A DNA stretch of 64,000 nt from Pseudomonas sp. RIT-562 (GCF_026241895.1 NZ_JAPJIV010000013.1:1-64000); one strand, 5' to 3'. Positions 43,709 to 52,636 are shown, counted from the stretch's first letter. Notes: generated from the sequence alone by a model not told the origin. Translations and numbers: made by a program.

Positions 43709-43721
43709 ACGTGGAAAAGTG

Positions 43722-44198
43722 TTACTTGGAGTCTCGGTGTTCGAACTCACCTTCGATCACATCGGGCTCACGCCCCAGCGGTTGCCGCGGAGCGGGACCG
43801 CCCCGAGGCTGCAGGTCGTCGGCGAATGCACGCTGACGAATCGCCGCTTCTTCGGCACGCTGGCGCATTTTGTTGGCCAGCAGTCGACGGGAGATCGGCA
43901 GCAACATGATCAGGCCCAGCACGTCGGTGACAAAACCCGGCAGGATCAACAGGCCACCCGCCAGGGCTAGCATCAGGCCTTCAAGCATGGTCTGGGCGGG
44001 CAGTTCGCCGCGATTCAGGCTTTCACGAGCACGCAACGCAGTGGCCAACCCGGCGATACGCAGCACAAACACGCCGAGCATCGAGCCGAGAATTACCAGG
44101 AGCAGGGCCGGGAAAAACCCGATCGCCCCACTCACCTTGACGAATACGAACAGCTCCAACACCGGAAACAGTACAAAGAGCAATAAAAAAGGGCGCAT
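43722..44198 (-). CDS. fxsA: FxsA membrane protein
   Basis: A 158-residue inner-membrane protein with hydrophobic segments at about residues 3-20, 24-42 and 65-95, and a polar C-terminal tail. MRPFLLLFVLFPVLELFVFV and GSMLGVFVLRIAGL are typical of FxsA, first known for exclusion of phage T7 by F-plasmid E. coli when overproduced. The normal job is not known. The start at 44198 follows GAGG. It lies upstream of groES on the same strand, as in many pseudomonads, but after its own terminator. Confidence 0.9.
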   Translation of the reverse strand: MRPFLLLFVLFPVLELFVFVKVSGAIGFFPALLLVILGSMLGVFVLRIAGLATALRARESLNRGELPAQTMLEGLMLALAGGLLILPGFVTDVLGLIMLLPISRRLLANKMRQRAEEAAIRQRAFADDLQPRGGPAPRQPLGREPDVIEGEFEHRDSK

Positions 44199-44264
44199 CA
44201 AATGGTTCCTCAACGCAAGAATGCCTTGCCAGTAATCCCTAGATGACGTCGCCATTTCGTGAAT

Positions 44265-44996
44265 TCAAGCGCTGGCTACTGCATTTTTTGGCCAATGCTC
44301 GGCGTGAGCCAGGAAAACCAAGGCTTCGCGCACTTGTGTCGGCGTATTACATGGCGCCTGGAACGGCAACCAGTACAGGCTCTGACCGATACGCAGGTGC
44401 ATGCCTTCGGTATCGATACCGGCCAGCACGGCAGGCTCGGTTTTCGGCAGCCCGGCCAGTTCGACATAGTGGGCGATGGCTTTGCCGTGATCGGCATTCA
44501 TGTGCTCGACCATGCTCACTTCGGCCTTGCCGGCAAAGGGGTTGGCCAGGGTCAGTTGATCGACCCAGTGAATCGCCCCAAACCCGCCGATGTAGCGATG
44601 ACGCACGGGTTTAAGCACCCAGAAGTCGAAATCATGCGCCTTGTGATAATTCTGCGAATCCGGGAAGTAGCGGTAGTACCGCTCTGCGGCAGCCTCGATG
44701 GCCGGAGATTCTTCCAGCTTTTCGGCTTCAGCGAGATAGGTCAGGCGGCCGACTGCTTGCACGTCCTCGGCGCCACGCTCGCCCACGAACAGCGAACATT
44801 TCGGATCTTTCTGCAGGTTGTGGGTGTGCTGGGCGATGCGGCTGATCAGTATCAGCGGTCGGCCCTGCTCGTCCAGGCAGTACGGGACGACTGAACCGAA
44901 CGGGAAACCGGGCATGGCCTTGGAGTGGGTCGACAGCACCCCACGGTATTCCTTGAGAAGCAATTCTCGGGCATTCTTGGCCGCTTCAACGCTCAA
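44265..44996 (-). CDS. HugZ-like heme-utilisation / pyridoxamine-phosphate-oxidase-fold protein
   Basis: A 243-residue soluble protein of the HugZ family: an N-terminal FMN-binding-type split barrel (YRGVLSTHSKAMPGFPFGSV about residues 16-35; LISRIAQHTHNLQKDPKCSL about residues 50-69) and a C-terminal DUF2470-type domain with VEHMNADHGKAI (about residues 174-185). Family members bind or degrade heme, so an iron-scavenging role is likely. The start codon is TTG at 44996, seven bases after AAGGAG; an upstream in-frame ATG lies in another region without a ribosome site. The HAEHW C-terminal region could bind heme. Confidence 0.82.
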   Translation of the reverse strand: MSVEAAKNARELLLKEYRGVLSTHSKAMPGFPFGSVVPYCLDEQGRPLILISRIAQHTHNLQKDPKCSLFVGERGAEDVQAVGRLTYLAEAEKLEESPAIEAAAERYYRYFPDSQNYHKAHDFDFWVLKPVRHRYIGGFGAIHWVDQLTLANPFAGKAEVSMVEHMNADHGKAIAHYVELAGLPKTEPAVLAGIDTEGMHLRIGQSLYWLPFQAPCNTPTQVREALVFLAHAEHWPKNAVASA

Positions 44997-45159
44997 TTTA
45001 TGACTCCTTATATAGAATCCGTCGAAAAAACGGACGGGCGACTGGGGATAGTTTCCAGTCGCCATCGGGCAATTCTCATGTGCAACGCGTTCACGACCGG
45101 TGCAGATAAGAGCGGCTCTCTAGAAGGATGACCACTCAAACTGCGACCAGGGCATGCGA

Positions 45160-45918
45160 ATGCAACTCACTGACAAAGTAATCATTATCACTGGCGGTTG
45201 CCAGGGTTTAGGCCGCTCGATGGCCGAGTATTTCGCCGGCAAGGGCGCGAAGCTGGCGCTGGTCGACCTCAATCAGGAAAAACTCGACGACGCCGTTGCC
45301 GCGTGTAAGGCCAAGGGTGTCGACGCGCGCGCGTACCTGTGCAACGTCGCCAATGAAGAACAGGTGACGCACATGGTCGCCCAAGTGGCCGAGGATTTCG
45401 GCGCAATCCATGGCCTGATCAACAACGCCGGGATCCTGCGCGATGGCCTGCTGCTCAAGGTCAAGGACGGCGAAATGACCAAGATGAGCCTGGCCCAGTG
45501 GCAGGCAGTCATCGATGTGAACCTGACCGGTGTGTTCCTGTGCACCCGAGAGGTTGCGGCGAAGATGGTCGAGCTGAAAAACAGCGGTGCGATTATCAAT
45601 ATTTCCTCGATTTCCCGTGCCGGCAATGTGGGTCAGACCAACTACTCCGCTGCCAAGGCTGGCGTGGCTGCGGCCACCGTGACCTGGGCCAAGGAACTGG
45701 CGCGTTACGGTATTCGAGTGGCGGGTATTGCGCCGGGCTTCATCGAAACCGAGATGACCCTGGGCATGAAGCCAGAGGCGCTGGAGAAAATGACTTCGGG
45801 AATTCCGCTCAAGCGTATGGGCAAGCCCGAGGAGATAGCCCACTCGGCGGCTTACATCTTCGAGAACGACTACTACACCGGGCGGATTCTGGAGATGGAT
45901 GGCGGGTTGCGGATCTAA
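45160..45918 (+). CDS. Short-chain dehydrogenase/reductase (FabG-like)
   Basis: A 252-residue classical SDR. The NAD(P) motif TGGCQGLGRS (about residues 11-20), NNAG (about residues 89-92), the SSIS serine and the YSAAK (about residues 160-164) catalytic pair are intact, with a PGFIETEMT loop. Resembles 3-oxoacyl-ACP reductase but its length and position outside a fatty-acid cluster suggest another oxidoreductase. AGGG is seven bases before the ATG at 45160; the ATG at 45154 is too close. A REPIN follows. Confidence 0.87.
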   Translation: MQLTDKVIIITGGCQGLGRSMAEYFAGKGAKLALVDLNQEKLDDAVAACKAKGVDARAYLCNVANEEQVTHMVAQVAEDFGAIHGLINNAGILRDGLLLKVKDGEMTKMSLAQWQAVIDVNLTGVFLCTREVAAKMVELKNSGAIINISSISRAGNVGQTNYSAAKAGVAAATVTWAKELARYGIRVAGIAPGFIETEMTLGMKPEALEKMTSGIPLKRMGKPEEIAHSAAYIFENDYYTGRILEMDGGLRI

Positions 45919-45935
45919 GGCCACCCTAAAACCAC

Positions 45936-46025
45936 TGTAGGAGTGAGCCTGCTCGCGATGGGGGCTTAACATTCACCCTTGATGGTGACTGTTAAACCGT
46001 TATCGCGAGCAGGCTCACTCCTACA
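45936..46025. repeat. REPIN-like inverted repeat (GTAGGAGTGAGCC family)
   Basis: TGTAGGAGTGAGCCTGCTCG at 45936 and its reverse complement ending at 46025 enclose about 40 bases. Same class as 14617-14705. It lies between two convergent genes. Confidence 0.88.
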
Positions 46026-46049
46026 GGGGGACCGCATTTGATCAGCGGG

Positions 46050-47144
46050 TTAATCGTCGCTGATGGTGATGTTCGGCATCGCCGGAGATGCCGCTTCCTG
46101 CAGTACGATGCGCGCGCCGACGTGGCGGGCCAGTTCCTGATACACCAGCGCAATCGGGCTGTCCGGCTCGGCGATCACCGTAGGCTTGCCGCCATCCGCC
46201 TGCTCGCGGATGGCCATGGCGAGCGGCAGAGAGGCGAGCAATTCCACCCCGTACTGCGTCGCCAGTTTCACCCCGCCGCCTTCACCGAACAGATGCTCGG
46301 CATGTCCGCAGTTGGAGCAGATGTGCACGGCCATGTTTTCCACGACACCCAGCACCGGGATGTTGACCTTGCGGAACATCTCCACGCCTTTGCGCGCGTC
46401 CAGCAAAGCCAGGTCCTGTGGCGTGGTGACGATCACGGCACCGGCCACCGGGACTTTCTGCGCCAGGGTCAACTGGATGTCGCCAGTGCCTGGAGGCATG
46501 TCGATCACCAGGTAATCCAGGTCGCCCCAGGCGGTTTGAGTCACCAGCTGCAACAGCGCCCCGGACACCATAGGGCCGCGCCAGACCATCGGCGTGTTGT
46601 CGTCGGTGAGGAACGCCATGGACATCACTTCAACGCCATGGGACTCGATCGGCACGAACCACTTCTGATCCTTGACCTTTGGGCGAGTGCCTTCAGCAAT
46701 ACCGAACATGATGCCCTGGCTCGGACCATAGATGTCCGCGTCCAGAATCCCGACCTTGGCGCCTTCACGCGCCAGCGCCAGCGCCAGGTTGGCGGCGGTG
46801 GTGGATTTGCCTACGCCGCCTTTGCCAGAGGCTACGGCAACTACGTTCTTCACGTTGGCCAGGCCTGGAATTTGCGCCTGGGCTTTGTGCGCGGCGATCA
46901 CGCTGGTGATGTCAACGCGGGCACTGGTGACTCCGTCGAGACCTTCGATAGCCATCTGCAGCATCTGCGACCAGCCGCTCTTGAACAGACCGGCGGCATA
47001 GCCCAGTTCCAGCCGCACGCTGACGCGATCACCCTGGATATCAATGTTGCGCACGCACCCGGCGCTGACCGGGTCCTGATTCAAATAAGGGTCGGTGTAT
47101 TGGCGAAGGACGGCTTCCACCGCTGCGCGATTGACGGCGCTCAT
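46050..47144 (-). CDS. apbC: Iron-sulfur cluster carrier ATPase (ApbC/Mrp)
   Basis: A 364-residue P-loop protein that binds and delivers FeS clusters. There is an N-terminal DUF59/MIP18-like domain (about residues 1-95), a deviant Walker A GKGGVGKSTTAANLAL (about residues 107-122), LDADIYGPSQG, and the CxxC cluster site in HICSNCGHAEHLF (about residues 280-292). The start at 47144 follows CGGAG. It is divergent from metG, as is common for Pseudomonas. Several FeS-dependent proteins (RnfB, Nth, MetG zinc relatives) are encoded nearby but not co-regulated by necessity. Confidence 0.93.
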   Translation of the reverse strand: MSAVNRAAVEAVLRQYTDPYLNQDPVSAGCVRNIDIQGDRVSVRLELGYAAGLFKSGWSQMLQMAIEGLDGVTSARVDITSVIAAHKAQAQIPGLANVKNVVAVASGKGGVGKSTTAANLALALAREGAKVGILDADIYGPSQGIMFGIAEGTRPKVKDQKWFVPIESHGVEVMSMAFLTDDNTPMVWRGPMVSGALLQLVTQTAWGDLDYLVIDMPPGTGDIQLTLAQKVPVAGAVIVTTPQDLALLDARKGVEMFRKVNIPVLGVVENMAVHICSNCGHAEHLFGEGGGVKLATQYGVELLASLPLAMAIREQADGGKPTVIAEPDSPIALVYQELARHVGARIVLQEAASPAMPNITISDD

Positions 47145-47475
47145 GGGCAACTCCGATAACAGGACAGGAAAAACAGGCGGGTATCGTACCTGTTCTACAG
47201 GCCGGACGGCATGCTTTCAGGATGTGACAAGCAACCTGTTGAACTCGCGATCTGTGTAGCAGCTGGCGAAGCCTGCGTTCGGCGGCGAAGCCGTCGTAAA
47301 ACAAGACACTGCGGTGTTCAGGTAGTCCGAGTTGCCAGGATTCACGACGGCTTCGCCGCCGAACGCAGGCTTCGCCAGCTGCTACAAAGGTCCGCAGTGA
47401 CCGGTAGCGGGGGTGAAAAATCTGCGCCAGCGCTTTATAGTGGCCGACCTCCGTTTCATCAAGTAGCCGAGCCCC
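47145..47475. other. 331-base apbC-metG divergent spacer holding a large inverted repeat
   Basis: Besides the large inverted repeat (47255-47386) it must hold the apbC promoter (left) and metG promoter (right, roughly 47390-47470). The right part has a TTTATAGTGG-like -10 region. No gene was seen. Confidence 0.6.
47255..47386. repeat. Long inverted repeat with perfect 43-bp arms
   Basis: Arms 47255-47297 and 47344-47386 are exact reverse complements over 43 bases (starting TGTAGCAGCTGGCGAAGCCT) around a 46-base spacer. The outer TGTAGCAGCTG resembles the element at 19851-19917, but the inner CGGCGGCGAAGCCGTCGT is new in this window. The longest perfect stem found here. Confidence 0.92.
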
Positions 47476-49527
47476 ATGTCCGAGCCACGCAAGATCCTCG
47501 TCACCAGCGCCCTGCCCTATGCCAATGGTTCGATCCATCTTGGCCACATGCTGGAATATATCCAGACCGACATGTGGGTGCGCTTCCAGAAGCACCGCGG
47601 CAATCAATGCATCTATGTCTGCGCCGACGACGCCCACGGTTCGGCGATCATGTTGCGCGCGGAAAAGGAAGGCATCACCCCGGAACAACTGATCGCCAAC
47701 GTCCAGGCTGAACACAGCGCCGACTTTGCCGAGTTCCTGGTCGATTTCGACAATTTCCACTCCACTCACGCCGAAGAAAACCGTGAGCTGTCGAGCCAGA
47801 TCTACCTGAAGCTGCGCGACGCCGGGCACATCGCCCAGCGCTCGATCACTCAGTACTTCGACCCGGAAAAGAAAATGTTCCTGGCCGACCGCTTCATCAA
47901 GGGCACCTGCCCGAAGTGCGGCACTGAAGACCAGTACGGCGACAACTGCGAAAAATGCGGTGCGACCTACGCGCCGACCGACCTGAAGGATCCGAAGTCG
48001 GCGATCTCTGGCGCCACTCCGGTGCTCAAGGATTCCCAGCACTTCTTCTTCAAGCTGCCGGACTTCCAGGAAATGCTCCAGGCCTGGACCCGCAGCGGCA
48101 CCCTGCAAGACGCCGTGGCCAACAAGATCGCCGAATGGCTGGATGCCGGCCTGCAACAGTGGGATATCTCCCGCGACGCGCCGTATTTCGGCTTCGAAAT
48201 CCCGGGCGAGCCAGGCAAATACTTCTACGTCTGGCTGGACGCGCCAATCGGTTATATGGCCAGCTTCAAGAACCTTTGCGCCCGTCGTCCAGACCTGGAC
48301 TTCGACGCGTTCTGGGCCAAGGACTCCACCGCCGAGCTTTACCACTTCATCGGCAAGGACATCGTCAACTTCCACGCCCTGTTCTGGCCAGCAATGCTTG
48401 AAGGTGCGGGTCTGCGTAAGCCGACCGGCATCAACGTGCACGGCTACCTGACCGTCAATGGTCAGAAAATGTCCAAGTCCCGTGGAACGTTCGTCAAGGC
48501 CCGGACCTACCTGGACCACCTGTCGCCGGAATACCTGCGTTACTACTACGCGGCCAAGCTGGGCCGTGGCGTCGATGACCTGGACCTGAATCTCGAAGAC
48601 TTCGTGCAGAAGGTCAACTCCGACCTGGTGGGCAAAGTCGTCAACATCGCCAGTCGTTGCGCCGGCTTCATCCAGAAAGGCAATGCCGGTGTGCTGGTGG
48701 CGGGTAATGCCGCGCCAGAACTCACCGACGCCTTCCTGGCCGCCGCACCCAGCATCGCCGAAGCGTACGAGGCTCGCGACTTTGCCCGGGCCATGCGCGA
48801 GATCATGGGCCTGGCCGACCGCGCCAACGCCTGGATCGCCGACAAGGCACCGTGGTCGCTGAACAAGCAGGAAGGCAAGCAGGACGAAGTGCAGGCCATC
48901 TGCGCCCTGGGTATCAACCTGTTCCGCCAGCTGGTGATCTTCCTCAAGCCGGTCCTGCCGTTGCTGGCCGCCGACGCCGAGGCGTTCCTGAACGTCGCTC
49001 CGCTGACCTGGAATGATCACGCCACCCTGCTGAGCAATCACCAGTTGAACGAGTTCAAGCCATTGATGACTCGCATCGACCCGGTGAAAGTCCAAGCCAT
49101 GACCGACGCTTCGAAAGAAGACCTGACCGCCAGCGCAACCGACACCGGCGCAGCGGCACCGACCGGCAATGGCGAGCTGGCCAAGGATCCGTTGTCGCCG
49201 GAGATCGAGTTCGATGCGTTTGCCGCAGTCGACCTGCGAGTCGCGCTGATCCTCAAGGCTGAAGCCGTGGAGGGTGCCGACAAACTGCTGCGCCTGACCC
49301 TGGACATCGGTGATGAGCAACGCAATGTGTTCTCCGGGATCAAGAGCGCTTATCCGGACCCGTCCAAGCTCAATGGTCGCCTGACCATGATGATCGCCAA
49401 CCTCAAGCCACGTAAAATGAAGTTTGGCATCTCCGAAGGCATGGTGATGGCGGCCGGTCCTGGCGGCGAAGAAATCTATCTGCTCAGCCCGGACAGCGGC
49501 GCCAAGCCGGGTCAGCGCATCAAGTAG
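47476..49527 (+). CDS. metG: Methionyl-tRNA synthetase
   Basis: A 683-residue class I synthetase that charges tRNA-Met. PYANGSIHLGHMLEY (about residues 15-29) holds the HIGH motif, GQKMSKSRGT (about residues 331-340) the KMSKS loop, CPKCGTEDQYGDNCEKCG (about residues 146-163) the zinc knuckle, and the C-terminus (from about residue 580) the tRNA-binding domain shared with Arc1p. Normal length. Terminator after it. Confidence 0.98.
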   Translation: MSEPRKILVTSALPYANGSIHLGHMLEYIQTDMWVRFQKHRGNQCIYVCADDAHGSAIMLRAEKEGITPEQLIANVQAEHSADFAEFLVDFDNFHSTHAEENRELSSQIYLKLRDAGHIAQRSITQYFDPEKKMFLADRFIKGTCPKCGTEDQYGDNCEKCGATYAPTDLKDPKSAISGATPVLKDSQHFFFKLPDFQEMLQAWTRSGTLQDAVANKIAEWLDAGLQQWDISRDAPYFGFEIPGEPGKYFYVWLDAPIGYMASFKNLCARRPDLDFDAFWAKDSTAELYHFIGKDIVNFHALFWPAMLEGAGLRKPTGINVHGYLTVNGQKMSKSRGTFVKARTYLDHLSPEYLRYYYAAKLGRGVDDLDLNLEDFVQKVNSDLVGKVVNIASRCAGFIQKGNAGVLVAGNAAPELTDAFLAAAPSIAEAYEARDFARAMREIMGLADRANAWIADKAPWSLNKQEGKQDEVQAICALGINLFRQLVIFLKPVLPLLAADAEAFLNVAPLTWNDHATLLSNHQLNEFKPLMTRIDPVKVQAMTDASKEDLTASATDTGAAAPTGNGELAKDPLSPEIEFDAFAAVDLRVALILKAEAVEGADKLLRLTLDIGDEQRNVFSGIKSAYPDPSKLNGRLTMMIANLKPRKMKFGISEGMVMAAGPGGEEIYLLSPDSGAKPGQRIK

Positions 49528-49546
49528 GCTTCGATTTGCTCGACCG

Positions 49547-49582
49547 ATCCCACAGTCGTGCCTGGCATGCCTGTGGGATTTT
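49547..49582 (+). terminator. metG terminator
   Basis: ATCCCACAG and CTGTGGGAT pair across a 15-base loop, followed by TTTT, 20 bases after the stop. Confidence 0.75.
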
Positions 49583-49652
49583 CATGTCTGGCCCATAATC
49601 AATGCTGGCCGCTCCTATGCAGATGTTCAGCTGCCTGTAACATCGGACGATC

Positions 49653-50222
49653 ATGACCGAGATTATTCTTACGCTTGTCAGCGCAGCCCTGATCAACAAT
49701 TTCGTGTTGCATTGGCCGCTGGGCGTCGATCCGCTATTGGCAGCCGAGCGCCGCCAGGTACACGCACTGGGGATTGCTACGACCTGCCTGATGCTGGTCG
49801 CCGGCTTACTCGCTCATGCGCTCCATCTGTGGCTGCTGGTGCCCCTGCACCTGACCTCGCTGGAACTGTTGGTATTCCTGCCGCTGAGTGTGTTGTTGAT
49901 CAATCCATTGTTGAAGCTGCTGTCTGCTGCACTACCGCAGCTTTCCTTCGACCGGCTTTGGCCATTGATACTGGGCAACGCCGCCGTGCTTGGCCTGATG
50001 CTGATCAACGCGCGAGACGACCAGGGGATTTTGCGCGCTACTGCTCTGAGCCTCGGCGCAGGTCTGGGCTTCTGGCTGGTGCTTAGCCTGTTCAGCGACT
50101 TGCGCCAACGGACACTTGATAACGATGTCCCCCTGCCCTTTCGCGGCCTGCCGATCGATCTGATCAGCGCCGGACTGATTGCAGTGGCTTTTCTCGGATT
50201 TAGCGGACTGATCAAAACATGA
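49653..50222 (+). CDS. rnfA: RnfA-like membrane subunit with lost FeS cysteines
   Basis: A 189-residue six-helix membrane protein of the RnfA/NqrE family: aligning to E. coli RsxA, the start (INNFVL), the FRGLPIDLISAGLIAVAF region and the last residues FLGFSGLIK are well kept. But where RsxA has LGLCP, this reads LGVDP (residue 26 Cys to Asp), and where RsxA has TTNCAVLG this reads LGNAAVLG (residue 110 Cys to Ala). Those two cysteines normally hold half of an intramembrane [2Fe-2S] cluster. A cysteine remains at residue 45 but in a different place. First gene of the reduced Rnf operon; its stop overlaps rnfB by four bases. Confidence 0.85.
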   Translation: MTEIILTLVSAALINNFVLHWPLGVDPLLAAERRQVHALGIATTCLMLVAGLLAHALHLWLLVPLHLTSLELLVFLPLSVLLINPLLKLLSAALPQLSFDRLWPLILGNAAVLGLMLINARDDQGILRATALSLGAGLGFWLVLSLFSDLRQRTLDNDVPLPFRGLPIDLISAGLIAVAFLGFSGLIKT

Positions 50223-51052
50223 GTCTGATTCAACGCATCGACGCCCTCCTGCCGCAAACCCAATGCGGCAAGTGCGGCCATCCAGGATGCAAACCCTACG
50301 CCGAAGGCATAGTTGCCGGCGAGCCGATCAACAAATGCCCCCCCGGTGGCGAGGAAACTATTGCCGCGCTCGCTGAGCTACTGAAGGTTCCCGTGCTGGA
50401 GCTGGACGTCAGCCGCGGCTCGGCGCCGGCGCAAATCGCCTACATCCGGGAAGCCGAGTGCATTGGTTGCACCAAGTGCATCCAAGCGTGCCCTGTGGAC
50501 GCGATTGTCGGTGCGGCGAAATTGATGCACAGCGTGATCATCGATGAGTGCACCGGCTGTGACCTCTGCGTGGCGCCCTGCCCGGTGGACTGCATCGAGA
50601 TGCGGCCGTTGCCCGTGGCAACTGTCGTGCCGGTCGTCGGTGGGCTGGCCATCAGTCTCGAAGAACACCGCCTGCGAGCCGCCAAACGCAACCACGCTCG
50701 CAGCCGCTTCGAACAGCGCAACGCGCGATTGCATCGCGAGGAACAGCAGCGAGTCGCCGAGCGCCTGGCCCGGGCAAAACGGGCCGAGCCCCAGGCGAAT
50801 GAGGTGGCGCAGAACCCGGTACAGGCCGCGCTCGAGCGGGTTCGCGCGCAGAAGGCCGCAGGCGCTGATGCGGCGTTGAAAAAGGCCAAGATCGAAGTGG
50901 CCATGAGTCGCGCGCAACTGAACAAATCACTCAAGGCGTTCGGGCATCCCCCAACCTTTGATCAACAATCGCAGTTGATCGTACTGCAGCAGCAGTTCGA
51001 AGCCGCCGAACAGGCCTTGGCGAAACTGGTGCACGCCCATGCCAGCCCTTGA
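50219..51052 (+). CDS. rnfB: RnfB-like ferredoxin subunit, no membrane anchor
   Basis: A 277-residue iron-sulfur protein. An N-terminal cluster domain CGKCGHPGCKPYAE (Cys about residues 17, 20, 25 and 42) is followed by two ferredoxin motifs CIGCTKCIQACP and CTGCDLCVAPCP (about residues 81-121), all cysteines intact. It lacks the N-terminal transmembrane helix that typical RnfB has, starting directly at MSLIQRIDALLPQTQC. The C-terminus is a long basic, helical extension (about residues 150-277; ERLARAKRAEP, AALERVRAQKAAGADAALKK), reminiscent of RnfC C-terminal tails. The start overlaps rnfA, the end overlaps rnfD by 14 bases. Confidence 0.87.
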   Translation: MSLIQRIDALLPQTQCGKCGHPGCKPYAEGIVAGEPINKCPPGGEETIAALAELLKVPVLELDVSRGSAPAQIAYIREAECIGCTKCIQACPVDAIVGAAKLMHSVIIDECTGCDLCVAPCPVDCIEMRPLPVATVVPVVGGLAISLEEHRLRAAKRNHARSRFEQRNARLHREEQQRVAERLARAKRAEPQANEVAQNPVQAALERVRAQKAAGADAALKKAKIEVAMSRAQLNKSLKAFGHPPTFDQQSQLIVLQQQFEAAEQALAKLVHAHASP

Positions 51053-52031
51053 ACCGGTCGATGAGCGCCTGCAGCAGGCGATGAAACTGGTGTTGCTGGC
51101 GCTGCTGCCCGGTATGGCAGTGATGTTCTGGCTGTACGGCTGGGGCGTCTTGATCAACCTGGCCCTGGCAGGCATCAGCGCGCTGGCCGCTGAAGCGCTG
51201 GTGCTGCAACTGCGCAAGCGACCGCTGTGGCCAACCTTGCAGGACGGCAGCGCACTGGTCACGGCGACCCTTCTGGCCCTGGCCTTGCCTGCCTATTGCC
51301 CATGGTGGGTGACCGTCAGCGCCGCCCTCTGCGCGATGTTGTTCGGCAAGCATCTGTATGGCGGTGTTGGCAGCAACCCGTTCAACCCGGCGATGCTCGG
51401 TTTTGCCCTGGTGATGGTGAGTTTCCCGCAGCAGCTGACTCTTTGGCCGGCCTCGCATGGCATGGAGTTTTTGGACGGCATGCGCCACGTCTTCGGTTTC
51501 GGCCTGGATCAAGCCCCGGATGCCTGGGCTCAAGCCACCGCACTGGACAGTCTGCGGATCAACAAGAGCCTGACGATGGACGAGCTGTTCGCAGCCAATC
51601 CGGCGTTCGGTCGCTACGGCGGACACGGCGTGGAGTGGGTCAACCTGGCCTTTCTCGCCGGCGGCGTCTTTTTGTTGCAGCGCCGGGTGTTCAGCTGGCA
51701 TGCGCCGGTCGGAATGCTGGCGAGTCTGTTCGTCATCAGCCTGTTGTGTTGGAACGGCTCGGGCTCCGATTCCAACGGCTCACCACTGTTTCACCTGCTG
51801 AGCGGCGCAAGCATGCTGGGTGCATTTTTCATCGCCACCGAACCGGTGTCCGGGCCCCGAAGTCCTGGCGCGCGCCTGCTGTTCGGTGCGGGTATGGGGC
51901 TACTGATCTATCTGATCCGCACCTGGGGTGGCTATCCCGATGGGGTGGCGTTTGCCGTGCTGCTGATGAATCTATGCGTACCCGCGCTGGAGCGACTTGT
52001 CGCGTCCCGCCAGGGAAGGCTTGCGCCATGA
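51039..52031 (+). CDS. rnfD: RnfD membrane flavoprotein subunit
   Basis: A 330-residue membrane subunit that carries a covalent FMN. GVGSNPFNPAMLG (about residues 109-121) and GGYPDGVAFAVLLMNL are standard, and AQATALD (about residues 164-170) has the Thr at 167 aligning with the flavinylated Thr187 of E. coli RsxD (DGISQATPLD there, DAWAQATALD here). A nearby SGASMLGAFFIATEP is the conserved later segment, with Thr to Ser in SGAT. The start overlaps rnfB and the stop overlaps rnfG (ATGA). There is no rnfC gene between rnfB and rnfD. Confidence 0.88.
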   Translation: MPALEPVDERLQQAMKLVLLALLPGMAVMFWLYGWGVLINLALAGISALAAEALVLQLRKRPLWPTLQDGSALVTATLLALALPAYCPWWVTVSAALCAMLFGKHLYGGVGSNPFNPAMLGFALVMVSFPQQLTLWPASHGMEFLDGMRHVFGFGLDQAPDAWAQATALDSLRINKSLTMDELFAANPAFGRYGGHGVEWVNLAFLAGGVFLLQRRVFSWHAPVGMLASLFVISLLCWNGSGSDSNGSPLFHLLSGASMLGAFFIATEPVSGPRSPGARLLFGAGMGLLIYLIRTWGGYPDGVAFAVLLMNLCVPALERLVASRQGRLAP

Positions 52032-52636
52032 ATCGAACCGCAAGTTTTGCGACCCTGGCGTTACTGGCTGCCTTGGGCACGGGCATCACCTGGCTGGTGC
52101 AGCAGGCTGCTGCACCTCGCATTGCCGAGCAGCAACGAGTGCTCGACAGCCGTCACCTGCTCGATGTGCTCGCTCCCGGCAGCTATGACAATCAGCCATT
52201 GCAGCAACCGCTGCGCCTCGCCGACGTCCAGTTGGCCCATAGCACCCTGCTCGGCGGCTACCGCGCGATGCGATCCGGCCGGGTCACTGCCTTGTTACTG
52301 CGCAGCCAGACCCTGGGTTATGCGGGCAGCATCGACCTGATGATCGCCATTAACCCCGATGGCAGGCTGCTGGGCGTAAAAGCGCTGAAGCATTCGGAAA
52401 CCCCGGGGCTCGGTGCGCACATCGCCGACTGGCCCCAGGGCTGGCTACAGGTTTTCGCCGGCCGGTCTCGAGCCGACCCCGCCGACACCGGATGGGCGTT
52501 GAAAAAAGATCAGGGACAGTTCGACCAGATTGCCGGTGCAACCATCACTTCACGGGCGGCGATCAATGCGGTGCATGACGCCTTGAGCTATTTTGACGAA
52601 CATCGGCAGGCACTGATTGGAGTTGACGGCCAATGA
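52028..52636 (+). CDS. rnfG: RnfG flavoprotein subunit
   Basis: A 202-residue subunit with one N-terminal membrane helix (about residues 8-25) and a periplasmic FMN domain. The flavinylation motif reads DQIAGATITSRAAINAV (Thr about residue 172), with the usual preceding Ser/Thr replaced by Ala; HSETPGLGAHIADW (about residues 122-135) matches the E. coli HKETPGLG segment. It starts at 52028 overlapping the rnfD stop; a long upstream extension in frame is not real. It is followed by rnfE (ATGA overlap). Confidence 0.88.
   Translation: MNRTASFATLALLAALGTGITWLVQQAAAPRIAEQQRVLDSRHLLDVLAPGSYDNQPLQQPLRLADVQLAHSTLLGGYRAMRSGRVTALLLRSQTLGYAGSIDLMIAINPDGRLLGVKALKHSETPGLGAHIADWPQGWLQVFAGRSRADPADTGWALKKDQGQFDQIAGATITSRAAINAVHDALSYFDEHRQALIGVDGQ

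Noticed and set aside
47041..49320. Long 759-residue open frame on the minus strand opposite metG
   Set aside because: An antisense shadow of metG in GC-rich DNA; the composition is nonsensical and metG on the plus strand has every expected motif.
51772..51860. RnfD SGASML considered as a damaged flavin-attachment site (Thr to Ser)
   Set aside because: Alignment to E. coli RsxD places the flavinylated Thr in the earlier SQATPLD segment, and the matching AQATALD here keeps its Thr (residue 167).
51227..52027. Long upstream extension of rnfG
   Set aside because: It overlaps rnfD completely; rnfG starts at 52028 with an ATGA overlap to the rnfD stop.
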